This document shows positions 42,703 through 55,100 of a DNA stretch of 64,000 bases, one piece after another. The stretch's first letter is position 1. The number at the start of each line of letters is the position of its first letter. Under the pieces are notes generated by a model. The model ran no database searches, had not been told where the DNA came from, and saw nothing but the letters and a program-made list of their open reading frames with translations. Made by a program: the position numbers and the translations under genes. This DNA comes from Plenodomus lindquistii (taxonomy: Eukaryota; Ascomycota; Dothideomycetes; Pleosporales; Leptosphaeriaceae): positions 372,001 to 436,000 of the forward strand of contig JANUWI010000001.1 in NCBI GenBank assembly GCA_025504975.1, read 5' to 3'.

Positions 42703-44455
42703 ATGCCTGGGCTCCTCCAGCAAGGAATATCTGCTTTGAGATCTCCAAAAGCGCTGAAGGAAACACTACAAACGACAAGTGGTGAAGGACATATCCGTTA
42801 CAACAAAGACTTGCTTCCTAGTCCTCCCGGTATGATACACCCAGTGGATTGCCGATTAAGACTAATGTGTTTTAGAGGATAGGAGATGGCGCTGGCAACA
42901 CTACTTCGCCTACTATCTCACCATGACATTCAGTGCGAGCAGCTACAACCTCGGTGCCTCCCTTGTGGCTATCGGTCTCCTCTGGTGGCATGGCATTATC
43001 GCTGCTGTCATTGGATCAGTCATCTTGACTGCGTTGGTCGTACTCAATAGCCGCGGTGCTATCAAGTACTTCATCGGATTCCCAGTCTACGTCCGTGCAG
43101 CAGCTGGTGTACGGGGAGCCAGTCTCTATATTTTCGTACGTGCAGTCGTAGCCATCATCTACTTCGCTACACAGATATACTACGGCGGTCGTATCACGTC
43201 TGTGTTCATGCGCGGCATCTTTGGCAATGGCTACCACAATATTCCGAACCACCTATCCGCGAGCGCTGGCATAACCTCGCGAGATTTGCTAAGCTTCTTT
43301 CTCTTCTGGATGGTCCAAATGCCGGCGATGTTCATTCACCCAACCGTACTCCGTCATCTGTTCGTCATCAAAGCCGTATACACGACCATTGCATTGTTTG
43401 GTGTACTCGGTTGGGTCGTTCACGCCAACGGTGGGTCCATCGGCGACTTCAAGTACACCACCAAGCAAGCTCAACTCTCAGGATCTGATCTAATATGGCC
43501 TATGATTCAAGCCATCAACTCTGTGATGGGGGCGCTCGCTCCAGTCCTCATCAATCAGCCGGACATTGCTCGCTACGGACACTCGTATGCAGATGTTACC
43601 TGGTCTCAAGGCATTGGAATCCTGATCTCCAAAGTTTTGGTCATGTTTCTCAGCACTGCTACCACAGCTGCCGCGACCCAGGTACTCGGGAAGTCCTACT
43701 GGAATGTCTGGGATCTGTATTCAGCAATCCTTGACGAATACTGGACACCTGGTGCGCGAGCGGGCATAGTGTTTGCCTCTTTTGGAATGATGCTTGCGGT
43801 GCTAGTCACAAACGCTGGCAGTAACTCCCTGCCCGTAGGGGCGGATCTTACTGGTGTATTCCCACGCTGGCTGACAATTGTGAGGGGCCAAGTCCTCTGC
43901 GCTGTCTTAGCACCGCTACTAGTTCCCTGGAAGATCATTGCATCTGCTACATCTTTTCTTACATTTCTGGGCTCATACACAGTCTTCTTGATGCCAATCT
44001 GCGCTTGTATGATCATCGAATACTGGCTCATTCGGAAGGGCAATTTTCATGTGCCATCTCTCTACGTCTATACACCAGAGAGCCCATATTCTTATCACAA
44101 GGGCTGGAATCTACGGATGCTGGCTGCTTGGGTCGCGGGTGTATCATTCACCGTACATGGTGTTGCTGGGTCTCTTGATCCGGACTCTGTCGCCACAGCA
44201 AGCAAGAATATGTATAAGCTTGGCTTTCTACTGTCGTTCTGCATGGGTGGATTGGTGTACTTTATCTTATGTCTCATATGGCCTGTGCACATCCTTCCCA
44301 AGGGAAGCGAGAGAACACTGGCGTTCGAAGATCTAGCTTTCAATGAGGGCTTCTTCGATGACGAGAGCATCAGTACGATTACAGAGGTTATCAACGGCGA
44401 AGAAGTCGAAACTTCTCAGCATTATGTGAACGAAGGAAAGGAGAGTAAAGCCTAG
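42703..44455 (+). CDS. NCS1 family nucleobase/ureide permease
   Basis: Two exons, 42703-42829 and 42876-44455, with a 46-nt intron; 568 residues. The splice joins DLLPSPPE to DRRWRWQHYFAYYLTMTFSA, the N-terminal signature of fungal NCS1 symporters. About twelve helices follow. Conserved signatures include the GxSxxxLGxxxV region of TM1, QPDIARYGHS and the TNAGSNSLPVGADLTGVFPRW loop. NCS1 proteins of the Fur/Dal4 branch import uracil, allantoin, uridine, hydantoin-like rings or thiamine with protons across the plasma membrane. The exact substrate cannot be read from sequence. Its place between a PuuE-like hydrolase, an amidase and a Zn2Cys6 regulator supports a ring-amide substrate. Confidence 0.92.
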
Positions 44456-44721
44456 CTAGATAATTACGATGCGGTTTGCTTGTTCAACATTCAAACGTTT
44501 CAGGACTTCACAATTCTTGTACAATGTAGTAGATGGCTATGTATGCCAGTTTGTCTCTTCGCGAATCCATTAGAGAGTACAGATCGGTGATAGCCGACCA
44601 CGCTAAAATGACTGGGCCTATCGCAACTTTGGTAGCTTATCAGCATGAAGTATAAAGTCCGGGGAGGTTGCACTTGTAATGCTAATGACAGAACTGTGCT
44701 CCCCGAATATGTTAGCCACAA

Positions 44722-46816
44722 ATGGCTTCGTTCTCGTCTAGACTGTCAAATGATTACACTCATGATTCACTCAGCGTAGAGGAGCAGGAGAATTCACGAA
44801 AGCGCCAACGTACTGCTTGTGACAGGTGCAAGTCTAGGAAACAACGGGTGAGTACATGAAGTCTATCCAGCTAATTCATGAGATCCATCTGACGCACACC
44901 AAACGTGGTAGTGTGACAATGCCTACCCGCAATGCGATAATTGCGCGAAAGCTAGTACGACCTGTGTTAGACCTCCGGGGTCAGAGTCGCAAAGCTGTTC
45001 CTACACTCGGGCCTTAGAGAATCAAGTAGCATACCTCGAGGCCCGGTTGAAGGCCACGGAGCAACATTTGGAACCTCCATACGGCCTAAGGTCGAAGGAA
45101 GACCACCAAGTCGGACGACAAACAATACATTGTGATCAACCTACAGTTGAGCTCCAGACTCCCAGTACGACTGGGCCAACTTTCGGACACAATGTTGCAG
45201 ATGTTGTAGGCATGCTATCCCTCGGACAGGGCAATTCAGAATCTTCATCGTACGTCGGCTCATCTTCAGGGATCGCGCTCGCGACAGATCTCGGCCGTAT
45301 GGTACAAGCCACTGTGTGGAACAAAGCTCTATGCTTACCAACTGAAGCGAATGGACAAGGCGGGCAAACATTGCCGAATGAACCTACCAGAAGGATCACA
45401 ATACAGGAGCTTCAAGCCAACCAAGCAGAACCCCCGTCGGATCTTCTGGGTAAAAAGTTGATATCTGCTTATCTCACGCGAATTCACCCAAGATTCCCAT
45501 TCCTGTTTCGTGCAGATGTCTGGGAGGCTCACCGACGTCGATACACGTTTCAGGGAGGTATCTTCGAGACAGCCAGCCAAGGCACCCACTCTTTTTCCTC
45601 ACCAGCATATGAGCAACCCGGCTTTGCTCCTTTCATCCTCAACATGGTCTATGCAATCGGAGCGTTGAGTCTGCGTCTTACAGAAGACTACAAATATACT
45701 TCGCCAGAGCAGTTCTACCTCTTCGCCATGCACCATGTCGCGAGCGTTAGGGAATCAACCGCCGTACACAACCTCGAAGCTACGGTTCTATTGATCCTGT
45801 ATCATCTGCGTTCGGAGTCTCGAAACGGCCTATGGCATCTTACAGGACTGGCAATGAGAAACGCCATAGACATTGGCCTTCATCGTGGGGCATCTACACA
45901 GAATTTGTTGCCTTTTGAGGCTCAGCTAAGACGCCGATTATTCTGGTCCGTATACGCGCTGGAGAGTATCCTAGCTAGCACACTGGGTCGACCCGTTAGC
46001 CTCTCAGACTGCGATATCGATCAGCCCCTACCGCTCAGCTTTGACGATGACGACCATATGGATAACATCGCAAGCAATGTGCTTCACAATAAAGCACCAG
46101 GACAAGAAGCATACCCGCCCACCAATCTCAGTCCATTCATCCTACTCTCGCAACTTCACATCTTCGAAGCACGTATACAGCGCACTGCCTACCGAGTGGA
46201 CAGAACCATCGACACTCTACAACCAAAAATGCATAGACTTCTTGCCGATCTCGAAGCGTGGCGCCACACTATCCCACCCAATCTCCAAGCCAGCGACCAC
46301 GATCGCGTAATGCTACACTACCAACGAGCTATAAGACTCCTCATCCAGCCTTTCCTCACTATCCTCGAACCAACCTCCGAGCTGTCTCGGAAGTGTGCTA
46401 GTGCAGCGGGCCAGATTTGTCAAATTCACAAACGTCTACACCAAACACCCGAGTATGGGCACAGTTTTGTCGCTGTACATACAGTCTTCGTCTCTGGTAT
46501 CACGTTACTGTATACGCTATGGCGTGGCAAAAATCAAGTGTGGTCATTTGCAATGAGCAACGATATCCGCGCTGCAAGCTGTGTGCTTTCCATCATGGGG
46601 GAGAGGGCACTGTGGATCCGACGTTTTAGAGACACGTTCGATGTCATGATTGAAGCTACGATGTCTGTACTACAAGCTGGGAACGAGACTGAGGAATTCG
46701 CTGGAACAAGGCCTGGAGAGAACGAATTGCATCTTGACTTTTCGGTCTTTGAAGAGTTGAATGTTGGAGATCAGTATGCGATGGAAATGGCTCGGGAGTT
46801 GGCAGATTGGCTTTGA
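44722..46816 (+). CDS. Zn2Cys6 transcription factor
   Basis: Two exons, 44722-44847 and 44912-46816, with a 64-nt intron; 676 residues. The intron splits the binuclear cluster: exon 1 gives ACDRCKSRKQR and exon 2 gives CDNAYPQCDNC with the last Cys in STTC. The six Cys follow C-x2-C-x6-C-x6-C-x2-C-x6-C. A short coiled coil follows (ALENQVAYLEARLKATEQHL), suggesting dimer binding. The fungal-specific regulatory domain covers about residues 240-480 (RIHPRFPFLFRADVW, GLAMRNAIDIGLHRGAS, RRRLFWSVYALES). It is 266 bases downstream of the NCS1 permease on the same strand and is the likely local regulator of the cluster. Confidence 0.92.
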
Positions 46817-46962
46817 ATGCATCGATCCCAATACACGTATTACACGCGTGTATGTATTTGCAATCGCCGGCGCTTACGTATGCGGTGATCATCGAAATTT
46901 CGTTATGTGTATGTACATCTCACAATGATGACACATTAATCATACGCTATTCATGGCCGACC

Positions 46963-47659
46963 TCAGCAGGCCTTGGTCCGTAATTGCACGCCGTGCCAGC
47001 TCTTGATCTCGTCCTGAAGCACCGCATTGACCATCTTATGTTGCTTTATGACTGTCAAACCCTTGAATTTGGGCGACTCAATCTCCAGGGCGTACATGGA
47101 GCCACAACCTCCGCTTATGTCTTGGACCTGTGGCATTGTAGTCAGCATTGGTACGACTGGCACAACATGAACCTTCGACACAAGCTACGCGCGCAGTGCA
47201 ATGCGCCAAATTGCCATCCTGCACAATGGATACACTGTACACCAACCCCTCAATACACAAGGTGGCGGGCGTCTCCGTCAGCTCGATCGGTCACGTCAAC
47301 CGGTGTCATCTACGCATGCGCTATTGTCTTCCAAAACTCAACCTGCTGTGAACACGAAGCATCATATTGCATACCTCTAATTTCACCGGCTCCAGTTCGG
47401 CCTTGATCTTGTTGAATACGTGCAACTCGGCCTCGTTGAGGTAATCAGGTGGCTCTAGTGTCGTACTTGCAGATTGTGAGTATGCTCTCGTGCATGTTGC
47501 GGGGAAGCATGTAGGTCGTGTTGGGCCTCGACGTAGGGCTGAGACGCTATGTATGCGTGGTGTCTGCGTTGTACATGTGGACAGGATGCGGGCTGCCGGG
47601 CGAAACTGGGGTTGCGCGAACGTGGAGGTCATGCGGAGGAGGGCTCTTGAGGGTGCCAT
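46963..47659 (-). CDS. Mitochondrial BolA-like protein
   Basis: Two exons on the minus strand, 47659-47375 and 47127-46963, with a 247-nt intron; 149 residues. The N-terminal 55 residues are rich in Arg, Ser and Ala with almost no acids, as in a mitochondrial presequence. The BolA domain starts at about residue 75 (LNEAELHVFNKIKAELEP), continues after the splice as VQDISGGCGSMYALEIES, and ends FKGLTVIKQHKMVNAVLQDE. The GCGSMY loop and the KQH His are the sites that share an iron-sulphur cluster with monothiol glutaredoxin. The best match is the Bol3 type, which helps deliver 4Fe-4S clusters to mitochondrial enzymes; an assignment to Bol1 is possible. It is convergent with the regulator gene. 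Confidence 0.85.
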
Positions 47660-49403
47660 TGTGATGGTCTGGGGTACGTGTCAGAGCGCATATTATTTCG
47701 GGATGCATGATGCTGCATTGGGGCCGGAAATGGCTTACAGCAAGCAATTCGGTGGCCTGCGTCTATCTGATGTGTTTACCGACGACGTTTTGACGTCCCA
47801 AATTGTTCGCAACGCGCTTTCGTCATAGGTCCGAGCTTCTAGCGCCTGATCACGTGGGCTGATTACCAATAGGGGCTGTCTCATCATCCCAGGTCGCAGA
47901 GCTGCCTTCCCAAACTTCAACTTTCGCAAAGTCGGCCAGCAAAGCTCAACACAGACTCGATATCACAATCATGACAAACTCGTTGTCACACATGATGCCT
48001 CCGATCTCAACAAAAAGTGGCAACTCAACATATCGTAAGCTAGCCCGCGCCCATGCAGCCTGGTGCATATCTGGGGTAAGATGAGGGGGTGCTTGCGCTC
48101 TGGCCCGCCAAAATCCTACATGTACCTTCATGTACCTCCCCAGTACACCTATCTCTGGAAACCGGCGATAAGCCAAGCGCACCATGTTGCTGCAAATTTG
48201 TAAATTCGGACCATGCACGATTGGTCTCGCACTTGCAACCTTGAACGGTGGACTGATGATCCCAGTCCCAGCATAGTCTTCTCCGGTCTTTATCGCAACC
48301 ATGACAGTCTCCACTTGATTGCCGACGGCGTTGCATATCACAACACCTCACCTTACGCACGCAAAGTGGCGCTGTTGTAAATATCTCGGCACCACCGCAA
48401 CCGCACACGTTACGGCTGGACCCCTCTTCTCTAGGACGACGCGGCCGAGACCGTTCAAGGACCCTGATCAGCAATCCTGCATGTTATCACATGTTGAGGA
48501 CATGGGTGTGGGGCAGAAGTGGATGCACACCCCTCCATGATCGTCTGTATAGCGTCCCAAACAGTCCGTTTTCAAGCCAAACTGTCAGCGCCTTCTGCAT
48601 CGGGCTGGGCGGTTTGCGCCACAGACTGGTTGAGAGATGAGCCTTATGAAATGGTGAGGTGCAACGCGGGTGTGGGATTTTGTAACGATAGGCGGAAGGC
48701 GTCATGGCGAGAAGACTTAAAGCGCTTGTCACAGCGGATGACGCCATGTTACCGCTATTGAGATGACTTGCCTCGAGTGCGATGTGGGCATATACGCTAC
48801 GGCTGTGTCATGTTCTGGCTCACGCTTATTTCACCATGGCTGAAGCAGTGATTGTGATGTTGAGGTATGGTTTTAGTCTAGTCCTCGATGTTGACTAGTA
48901 CTATAGTAAGGACAATTTAGCCAAAATGAAGCCTCATGGTAGAATATATTACCACATATTGAGCCTTGTTTCATCCACCAATCAGCTCACTGAATTGGAT
49001 CGCCATCAACCGCCGCATAGTAGTATAACCTTGAGACTCTATACAGAGGTACCTGAACGCATGTATTGGTATCCAAGAATAACACTTCGTTATACATCAG
49101 CCGTGTCGCTGCTCAAGATAATTCACATCCTACGAATCAAAGTCACGAGGGTATACCTCCGCTACCATTGGCATTAGCAACAGCAACGCAAGGTCATATA
49201 ACTTTACCAACATCACAGACTATTTGTTTCCAAGCATGCAAGCAAGGTACTTAGGCAAAACTCACCAGCAAACAAAAAGACTCCACTCAACTATCCAAAA
49301 CAACACAAAAAGTACAAACAATAACCATGCGTGATACGCATTCCCCCACCGTCTCGCCTTCAATAGCCTCTCTCTTTTCAAAACGAGTACGACGTCGAGC
49401 ACC
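47660..49403. other. Intergenic region without recognisable gene
   Basis: About 1.7 kb upstream of both the BolA gene and the Cys-rich candidate. Overlapping open frames of 60-145 codons occur on both strands; none has a family motif. The minus-strand frame at 47946-48341 is the longest with an acceptable composition but is not supported. Confidence 0.45.
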
Positions 49404-50096
49404 ATGCGTCTCCCCATCCTAGCCACCCTCTCATCAGCAATTCCATACCCGCAAGACAACACCGACGGCATCATCACGCCCACGCCCACGCCCAAAGCAA
49501 CAATAACCGCCACAGACACAAACACGGTCACCAATGCACCACGCCCCACCCGCTCCAAGAACCCACACCGAGAACCCATCCCCATCTTCTCAAAGAAGTG
49601 TACATGTGACATAGCAACGGCGCAGTATCCATGCTGGGCAACCGATGCATTACAGGTAACAATCCCATATCTATCCCGTATCCCTAGTCACCGAAAGATA
49701 CCTACACTGGGGCTTGGAATCGTACGTGCGTGGAGGTGTAAACATTCATCTCCCTACCTTACCTCAGACGAATAAAAAGGTTATAGAGGGGAGGGGGAAG
49801 AGAAAGCAATCGTTCATAACTGACTTCAATGATAACAGCGCTGCAACTTTGAAGAAAACTTCAGTTACGGATGCTACATGCAAGCTGCAGGCGGGTGTCC
49901 GACACCGAGTCGGGTTGTACGTCTCCTTCTTCTTATCACACACTTTCACAGCTGGCTTTGCTCCCTTGCCCGCGTACCGCCTGGCTGTTGCAAATATAAC
50001 TCTGTTTGCTTACTTGTCTGGGAACTTAGTGTAGTGCCCTTTACGCACCTACGCCTCTTCCCGGCCGTCATCCCTGCGATTTGGGTCCTGTTGTAG
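49404..50096 (+). CDS. Cys-rich small secreted protein candidate
   Basis: Exon 1 is 49404-49655 and exon 2 begins at 49839, with a 183-nt intron that has a good branch site (CTGAC) near its end. The start MRLPILATLSSAIPYP is a short signal peptide. A Thr/Pro spacer (TPTPTPKATITATDT) follows, then KKCTCDIATAQYPCWATDAL joined to QRCNFEENFSYGCYMQAAGG and CPTPSR. The even Cys spacing across the join (Cys in CTC, YPC, RC, YGC and GGC) strongly supports the splice. The 3' end is uncertain: the unspliced frame stops at 50096 (169 residues), while an intron starting just after CPTPSR would end the protein sooner. It is an effector-like secreted protein; function is unknown. Confidence 0.55.
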
Positions 50097-52101
50097 AAGT
50101 GATTACGAAGGTGGGGGTTGTTACGTTGGTATAAGGGGGATGGGAAGGTAGGATTGAGGGAGGGAGATGTTGGGTGGGGAAGGGAAGAGGGGTAGATGGA
50201 TGGGAAGAGGGAGAGGAAGATTGCGCGAATGTGTAGATGGGCATGAGAGTGGAAATCTGGGAGGGAGATGGAGTCGAATTTGAGATGAAAATATGCGGAT
50301 ATATTGAGCTGTGTTTGCATGGATTTGTACATGGAGTGGTGCTTGGGAATACATATATGTACAGGATGGAAGAAGACTGAGTGCTCATGAGAACAAGTGG
50401 GGTTGAATCAAGTGTGGAAAAGGTAATGCTTACCATGAGCCATTGGACATGTACATGTATCTACTTACCAGACTATGCGCACACCAGGCTCCGTGTACAA
50501 AATCTCTTTTCAAAAGAGCCACAAGGCAATATATCGAGTGATCAAACTTACCATTCACTAATAAGGCATGTCATGATTGCCCAGTTCATCAATCACAGCC
50601 TCAACTCCACAGCATTCTTTGACTAAGATATCATCTCCCTTTTTCACTACCAGTTACTACATACCTTCAATCTCCCAACCAATAATCCTCACCACCACAG
50701 ACCATGCACCAAGCACGCCTCCCGCCGCCATTCTAGCCCCACACCCGTCGTGTCGCACATAGCCGCCACGAGCAAGTGTTCCAGACTCCGTCCTCCACTC
50801 ACATACAGCGGTCCATTTTTTCTCTCCGTGGGGGTGAGCATATGCGCTGCTGCATAGAGTTCAGGAGCTGTCTAGGGCGCATATGATGCTTGTCTGGCGT
50901 CTGGACGGCGGCGGGCATGGCGTGTTGGGTTGTGAAGGGGGGAAAGATCCACTTGTGTTAGGCGTACCCAGTCGTACGTATGTGGAGGGTGAGGGGGAAG
51001 CATCGCAAGACCCACTCTCAACAGTTTGGATTTTCGAAGTTTGTGTGCCGAGATGAGAAGACTATGCGTGGAGAGATGGTCGGTACTCCAGATGGAGGGG
51101 AGGCGAACGTGGAGTGCAGTATCAGGATGCGTTGCCTAGGATGGTGGATTGTGGAGTCTGTGATGCAATGTGTGAATGTGTGGTGTGGAACCTGGAGAAC
51201 GGAGTACTCTAGAGGGTGGGCCCTGGAGAAACAAGTACGATCTGATTGTCAGGGCTTGTTGATTTCATGAATGTTGCGATGGACGTCTTATGCATGCTAT
51301 TCTTGCCCTGGTGTCAAGTCTGCCGTGGTACTGTTGCGGTATCTCACATCAAGCGAGCGATCGGACCCTGATCGTCATGGGCGATATGCAGGGCTGCTGG
51401 TGAGTTTCTTACTGGCGTGCGGTAGAGGGCGCACCGGCGTCAGGCTTAAATGAAGCTATCGTATACGGGAAAGACAAGGTAGCTTGCGCAATACCTTGAG
51501 TTGACCGCCTCAAGCCTTCGGTCGCAGCGCCAGGTCTGGGTAGCCTTGCCATATCTTGGAGGTGAGGTGATATGATGTGCGCCGCGCAAATGCGAAGCCA
51601 AGCGGAAGATTGTTGCGTGTTGTGCATCTCAACAACCAGCAAGACAACTTTGATCTCCGCATTCTATGCCCCAGATCAGAATATGCAGAGTCATCTCGAG
51701 TCGCTCTTGCTGGGATCTTCGCGGCGTACGCATCCACGCAGCAGCGTCGGTTGACCATCCACACCATACACCGTATTCTTCCCGTCGCTCATCCAAATTA
51801 TTGCTCACCCAACCAGTTCACGATCGCCGGGTACCACTGCCACTATCTCTTGCAGTGGCTGCCAACGGCCCGTAGTATAAGCTCATCCGTCTTTACCACT
51901 TGCAATCTCCCAACCAATGCTCCTCGCAACAGCCCATCTCGGTGTCGTCACTCGATGAGGCTTGGGTCAGAATGCAAGCCAAGCCAAGCCGACCCTGATA
52001 TGCAGAGCTGAATTAGTGTGCAAAGCGGCTAGCTGATGCAAACAATGGGCTGTTTCGAGCGTTGTGTGGCTGAATCGAGGGTGAAGGAGTTGTTGTTGAG
52101 G

Positions 52102-52126
52102 ATTCGCCGCTCCGGAAGCGGCGAAT
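52102..52126. repeat. Perfect inverted repeat (10-bp stem, 5-base loop)
   Basis: ATTCGCCGCT at 52102-52111 pairs perfectly with AGCGGCGAAT at 52117-52126 around the loop CCGGA. It lies in the gene-empty region. It could be a hairpin in a transcript or the relic of a mobile element; nothing nearby decides. Confidence 0.8.
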
Positions 52127-55100
52127 GGCATTGAAGGAACTCAATAACCGCGTCGTCTTTGAACGGCCGGTTCATGTACAATGCCATCACTCCAGCATGT
52201 GGTAGCAGGTGGTAGCATCTCCGGATCACCATTGACCGCAAGCTGTATATAGCATGGCGTCATGTTCAATGTGAGGCAAGAATGCAGAATGAATGAAAGC
52301 GTCGCGTCTCATGTAGAATTCGGACAAATTTGTGAAAGATGGGTGCCAAATGTGCTAAAAACACCTCGCGGGGCGCGTGTAAGCGAGGACGCTAGTCCCA
52401 CGGGGGCGTTAGCCCCACCCGCTCGTTCATCTCTGCACGCGCCTGCCCCTCCTGCTTTCTCGCTTCAGGGATGCGCAACACACCCTGTCCATAATAGGTG
52501 GGGACCTTTTCGGGTGATCCTTCAGCGGAAGCTCGCTCTATCTCGGGTGCCAACACGGCTCTAATGCAGTGATTATCATCGCATCTTTCTGAAAATTTTT
52601 CTTATATAGAGAATGCAATTGAGCCACGGTCGTTGATTATTTCAAATCAACCGCAGTGGCGCCTATCTTGGAGTGGCGGTGGCGCAGATACGAGATGCAT
52701 CATCAGCCTTTTCCCGATCATTCCCGCCTTCATGATGCTGTGGTACATGAGACATGTGGTCCACCTGCTGGTCCCCTTCAACAGAGAGCCGCCGAGTAAA
52801 GGCCTCGTGCGACCGTGGACGAACGTTGAGTATCCAAGGACCGCTACGGTAGTCGGTAGTATTGCGCAATCCATGGCTTCAACACTGACTTATCAGATTG
52901 TGCCATCGCTGTCGTGCTGCTGTTGTTTGATTGTTTAGAAATCAAAGATAAGTCTCGGAACTATGCAACCGTGCAATCCCAGACAATGTACTTTATTCAT
53001 CTCCTCAAAACAGCAACTGAATAAGCTGTCGCATCGTTTCATTTGCGCATTGTGGAGCAGATTGATATGACAGGCGCCACAATATTTTGCATACTCGTAC
53101 TCTCGGGAGCACGTTCATCTAATCCCAACCCGTTGCTAGCCGCCTGGTCACAACATCACATTACAACCAGTCTACACCACCTCATTTTTACCTCTCAATA
53201 GTAGTATACGAACCCCGCGACACCACCTTTGCAGCCCATGCGCGTCCCAACCATCAGGCGGTTGGATTTAGACTGAACTGCATTAACGTGTGGAGTGCCG
53301 CAGACCGGCGCAACTCGGGTTTTGTTGAGGACAGACCATGCATGAGGCGCCTGCCGGCGTTACGCCTGAGCACGCTCTACGCAACCAAAGAGCTCTGTGC
53401 GGTAAACCGGCGGGATGCAAGTCTGTCGTGCAGATGCGCTGCGCAGAAATGAGTAAGTTGACGCGAGGATGGTTGTGCGGCGGGATTGGTAAGCGATAAT
53501 GCAATCATGAGCTCTTATGGCGGAGGTTGTGTACTGCGCGTAGACAAGGCTGCGTGATGTGAGGCCAGTTGAGGTTGCTAGAAGAGGCCGTATTCTGCGT
53601 GTTGGGCCATGTAATCCTCTACGTTAGTGAAACTTGGTAATACCTTGCAAGTCTTCCTTCCCTGCAGACTGAGCACCAGCATCTCTGCTCAAGAGGGACG
53701 GCCCAGGCCGCAGACTAAAACCCACCGTTCATTTGGTCCTCATGATGAAGACGTCTCCGTAATGAAGTCCTTATCACGCATAATATGGTCGAGGTTGCGC
53801 CATGTGTTGTCATCATAGCCTTATCGTGAACCACTTGCGATCCAATGTAGCGTCGTTACACAACCCTTTCTGAGTGACCCCAGGTTCTGGAATGATAAAT
53901 GCGTAGCCCGATCGGCGAACAGCCTGCCAGATGGAGTGTGTATCCTTATCGAATGCATCCTGTAGGCTGGATGAGGTAGACAGGCTATAAAATCTAATTA
54001 ATAGATGTTATCACCGTGGAATTTGAAAGCATAATGACGCATGTAGCCACTGGATACAGCTGGCGACGAATGCCCAAGATATATAGGGCATTTTCTAGTG
54101 GTGTGGCATGCCATTATCGTAAACGAAGGTGCAGCGTCTAGACTCGAGAAGCATTGAGCGCTGTAGAGTGTGTATGTGATGATTGTCCCTACTATAGCAG
54201 GGCCGCATTTAGAGAGTTATGGCTCGAGCTGCTTTGAGTCCCCATTGCTCAAGCACGATGCTGTGTGTTCTAAGTATCAGAATGATATCGGAGTGAACGT
54301 ATGAGCAAGGCCTTGTGGCGCGGTGTACGTGCGCGATGCTTGCGGGGAAGGTCCAGTTGCGCATGGGCCAGCCACAAATTAGCTTGGGACAGAAGTTGTG
54401 AGATCGATCATGAGGTGTCTGTGCAGCAACGTCAACATACTCGCTTTTCTACACATGCACCACGTGGCTGTGATAGAATCGACTTGAATTCACTAGAATA
54501 CCCTCAAGTCGTATCGATCAAGGCCAACACATCGGCAGTCCGCGGTATGTAGTGATGGAGCGAGCTCCCGGCGGGGTTCTCGCGTCAGTTTGAAAATGGA
54601 TTCTGGGAGCACGTGCTCTTACTCTATCTTCAACGTTCAGATGAGGAACAGTAGTGACCAAAAGTACTACGTGGCAGGTGCGAAAATTTCAATCCATGGT
54701 CTTGACACGATCGGCTGCCGGTGGTACTGGCGAGATTACTCACTGCCATTGAGATCGCCTACTTGATGCGACCCAGTAAGCAAGCAAAGCTAGAAATTGT
54801 AGGTAGTATAGGTCAAGAACAAACGCGATAATCGAGATGGAGTCATGTTATGGGTTTTTCAGTGGGTTCCAGCCGGGCCTTCTGTTGCGATAGGGACGAT
54901 CCGCTGTCAGAAGGGCCGTGTGTAGATATTGTTGAGGAGATCAAGATCGCGATCATGATGGTGAGGATTCCCCTAGAAAACATCATGTCACCTTCCATGC
55001 CACGGACAGTTGGAGCAGTGTACTGACACATGAAGTGCGAACAAAGTTGATTACACGATCGGCCCTTCGTTGCTGCTCTGTCGATGCATTTCCACTTTTG

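Noticed and set aside
47946..48341. Minus-strand open frame of 131 codons
   Set aside because: Composition is acceptable, but there is no recognisable motif and no splice or promoter support. A competing frame overlaps it.
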